Under the pieces are notes generated by a model. It saw nothing but the letters and a program-made list of their open reading frames with translations. It was not told the DNA's origin and made no database searches. A program made the position numbers and the translations under genes. Shown here one piece after another: positions 63,354 to 64,000 of a DNA stretch of 64,000 nt. Every line of letters starts with the position of its first letter. Position 1 is the first letter of the stretch. The stretch is from Chloroflexota bacterium (lineage in GTDB: Bacteria > Chloroflexota > Dehalococcoidia > Dehalococcoidales > UBA2162), in NCBI GenBank assembly GCA_016190825.1, contig JACPPV010000023.1:1-64000 (forward strand), in the 5' to 3' direction.

Positions 63354-64000
63354 ATGGTCCCAAGGTTGGCTCCGTTCAGGCGATTTGGCCTGCAGACGCG
63401 TATCATGCTCTACGTAACAATAGGGCTGGCCGTCATGTTTGGTGGGTTCACTTACGTTGGGTTTCTTTCACTCAGGCAAGCCACGGAACAGGTGTACCTG
63501 GAACGCCTGAGCGCGGCGTATACAACGGCAGGCGTGCTCCAGAGGGATTTTCTGCATGTAGCTCGAGACATGGATGAGATCTCCGCGGACCTCTTTACGG
63601 GGGATGCTGAACATCTCAAGACAACGGCGCAAGGCTTGTTGAGCCATCTTTCCGGGACAGACCCATTTCCATTCTTTCGGGTTACCGGCATCTGGGTGCT
63701 TTCGGGAGAAGGTGTAATATGGGCCGTAGCCGGCGAACCCGGTGTCAGCTCAAGTGAACAGGTCGGACGGATAGCGTCTTCGGCTTCCAGGCTGGGGAAC
63801 AGCCAGTTCGTGGTGATTCCGGCGGTAGGCGCCACACCGGGCGCAGTCTCATTCGGGACGATAATTGCAGAAGTGGCCGACCCGTTGGATTCAGACGTAA
63901 TGCTCATCGCTGCTCACATCGCTTCCATTAACAGTGTGGCTCCTTACGTGCCTGCTACCTATTGGCGGATTGAGCCGAACACAACAGCCACTGCCGCCGG
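63354..64000 (+). CDS. Membrane sensor protein, N-terminal part (continues beyond window)
   Basis: An open frame from ATG 63354 (GGAAGGAGAGGTTCCACCG precedes it) runs to the right edge without a stop, at least 215 residues. Residues 17-38 form a membrane helix (IMLYVTIGLAVMFGGFTYVG), followed by SLRQATEQVYLERLSAAYTT and a long extracytoplasmic part with GIWVLSGEGVIWAVAGEPGV, like the double-Cache input domain of sensor kinases or chemoreceptors. The output domain lies outside the window, so histidine kinase is only the most common case. Confidence 0.75.
   Translation, partial: MVPRLAPFRRFGLQTRIMLYVTIGLAVMFGGFTYVGFLSLRQATEQVYLERLSAAYTTAGVLQRDFLHVARDMDEISADLFTGDAEHLKTTAQGLLSHLSGTDPFPFFRVTGIWVLSGEGVIWAVAGEPGVSSSEQVGRIASSASRLGNSQFVVIPAVGATPGAVSFGTIIAEVADPLDSDVMLIAAHIASINSVAPYVPATYWRIEPNTTATAA

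Overview
The window looks like bacterial chromosome from an uncultured Chloroflexota lineage, most likely Dehalococcoidia. This is an inference. It rests on the ilvD-ilvB-ilvN-ilvC-leuA-leuC-leuD order, the many short intergenic palindromes of one style, and protein families I associate with that class (short alpha-glucan phosphorylase, DUF362, PAC2 pair, Cys-rich HTH protein beside phage genes). No rRNA or other decisive marker is present. Three tRNA genes (Gly, Phe, Val) are.

Layout. 1-2000: an accessory patch next to guaA, with a restriction endonuclease cut by the left edge, its adenine methylase, a divergent second copy of the guaA 3' end, and a small aspartic protease. 2000-5060: guaA, a Sua5/YrdC gene and rpiB. 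5060-17515: branched-chain amino acid synthesis (ilvD, ilvB, ilvN, a tandem UspA gene, ilvC, leuA, leuC, leuD). An attenuator with a Leu/Val-rich leader peptide precedes it. It is interrupted by two MITEs, an mgtC remnant, an MGMT-family gene with an in-frame TGA, and an Nth-like glycosylase gene. leuB is not in the cluster. 17.5-23.7 kb: tRNA-Gly and tRNA-Phe, remA-gmk, phosphate transport (DUF47 plus PiT), then eno and gap. 23.8-34.3 kb: a methyltransferase fused to a possible nuclease domain, then a compact run of virion-type genes (portal, scaffold-like, capsid, decoration-like, LamG, connector, holin-like, large tail/hub-like) with no terminase, integrase or tape measure. It is closed by a convergent XRE repressor whose consensus promoter contains a perfect palindromic operator. 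34.3-55 kb: mostly metabolic and membrane genes (glucan phosphorylase between inverted repeats, Rieske protein, an atypical NarL-type regulator lacking the usual phospho-acceptor, radical SAM/B12 protein, MgtE-like transporter, OmpR regulator, PAC2 pair, an acyl-CoA synthetase-like protein with a decayed P-loop, PepA, CDF transporter). 54.6-61.1 kb: an oxidative group with an FAD amine oxidase-like protein, two cupredoxin proteins that look like halves of one multicopper oxidase, an unknown helical protein and an aldehyde dehydrogenase. 61.2-64 kb: tRNA-Val with the wreck of an element at its 3' end (serine recombinase tail, broken DnaN-like clamp, a frameshifted small gene), then a membrane sensor cut by the right edge.

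The strongest leads are the virion-type cluster with its repressor, the TGA-containing MGMT-family gene (selenocysteine or nonsense), the split multicopper oxidase, the guaA and tRNA-Val integration scars, and several promoters whose spacing predicts leaderless transcripts. Frameshifts at about 45257 and 62793 could be real mutations or assembly errors; sequence alone cannot decide.
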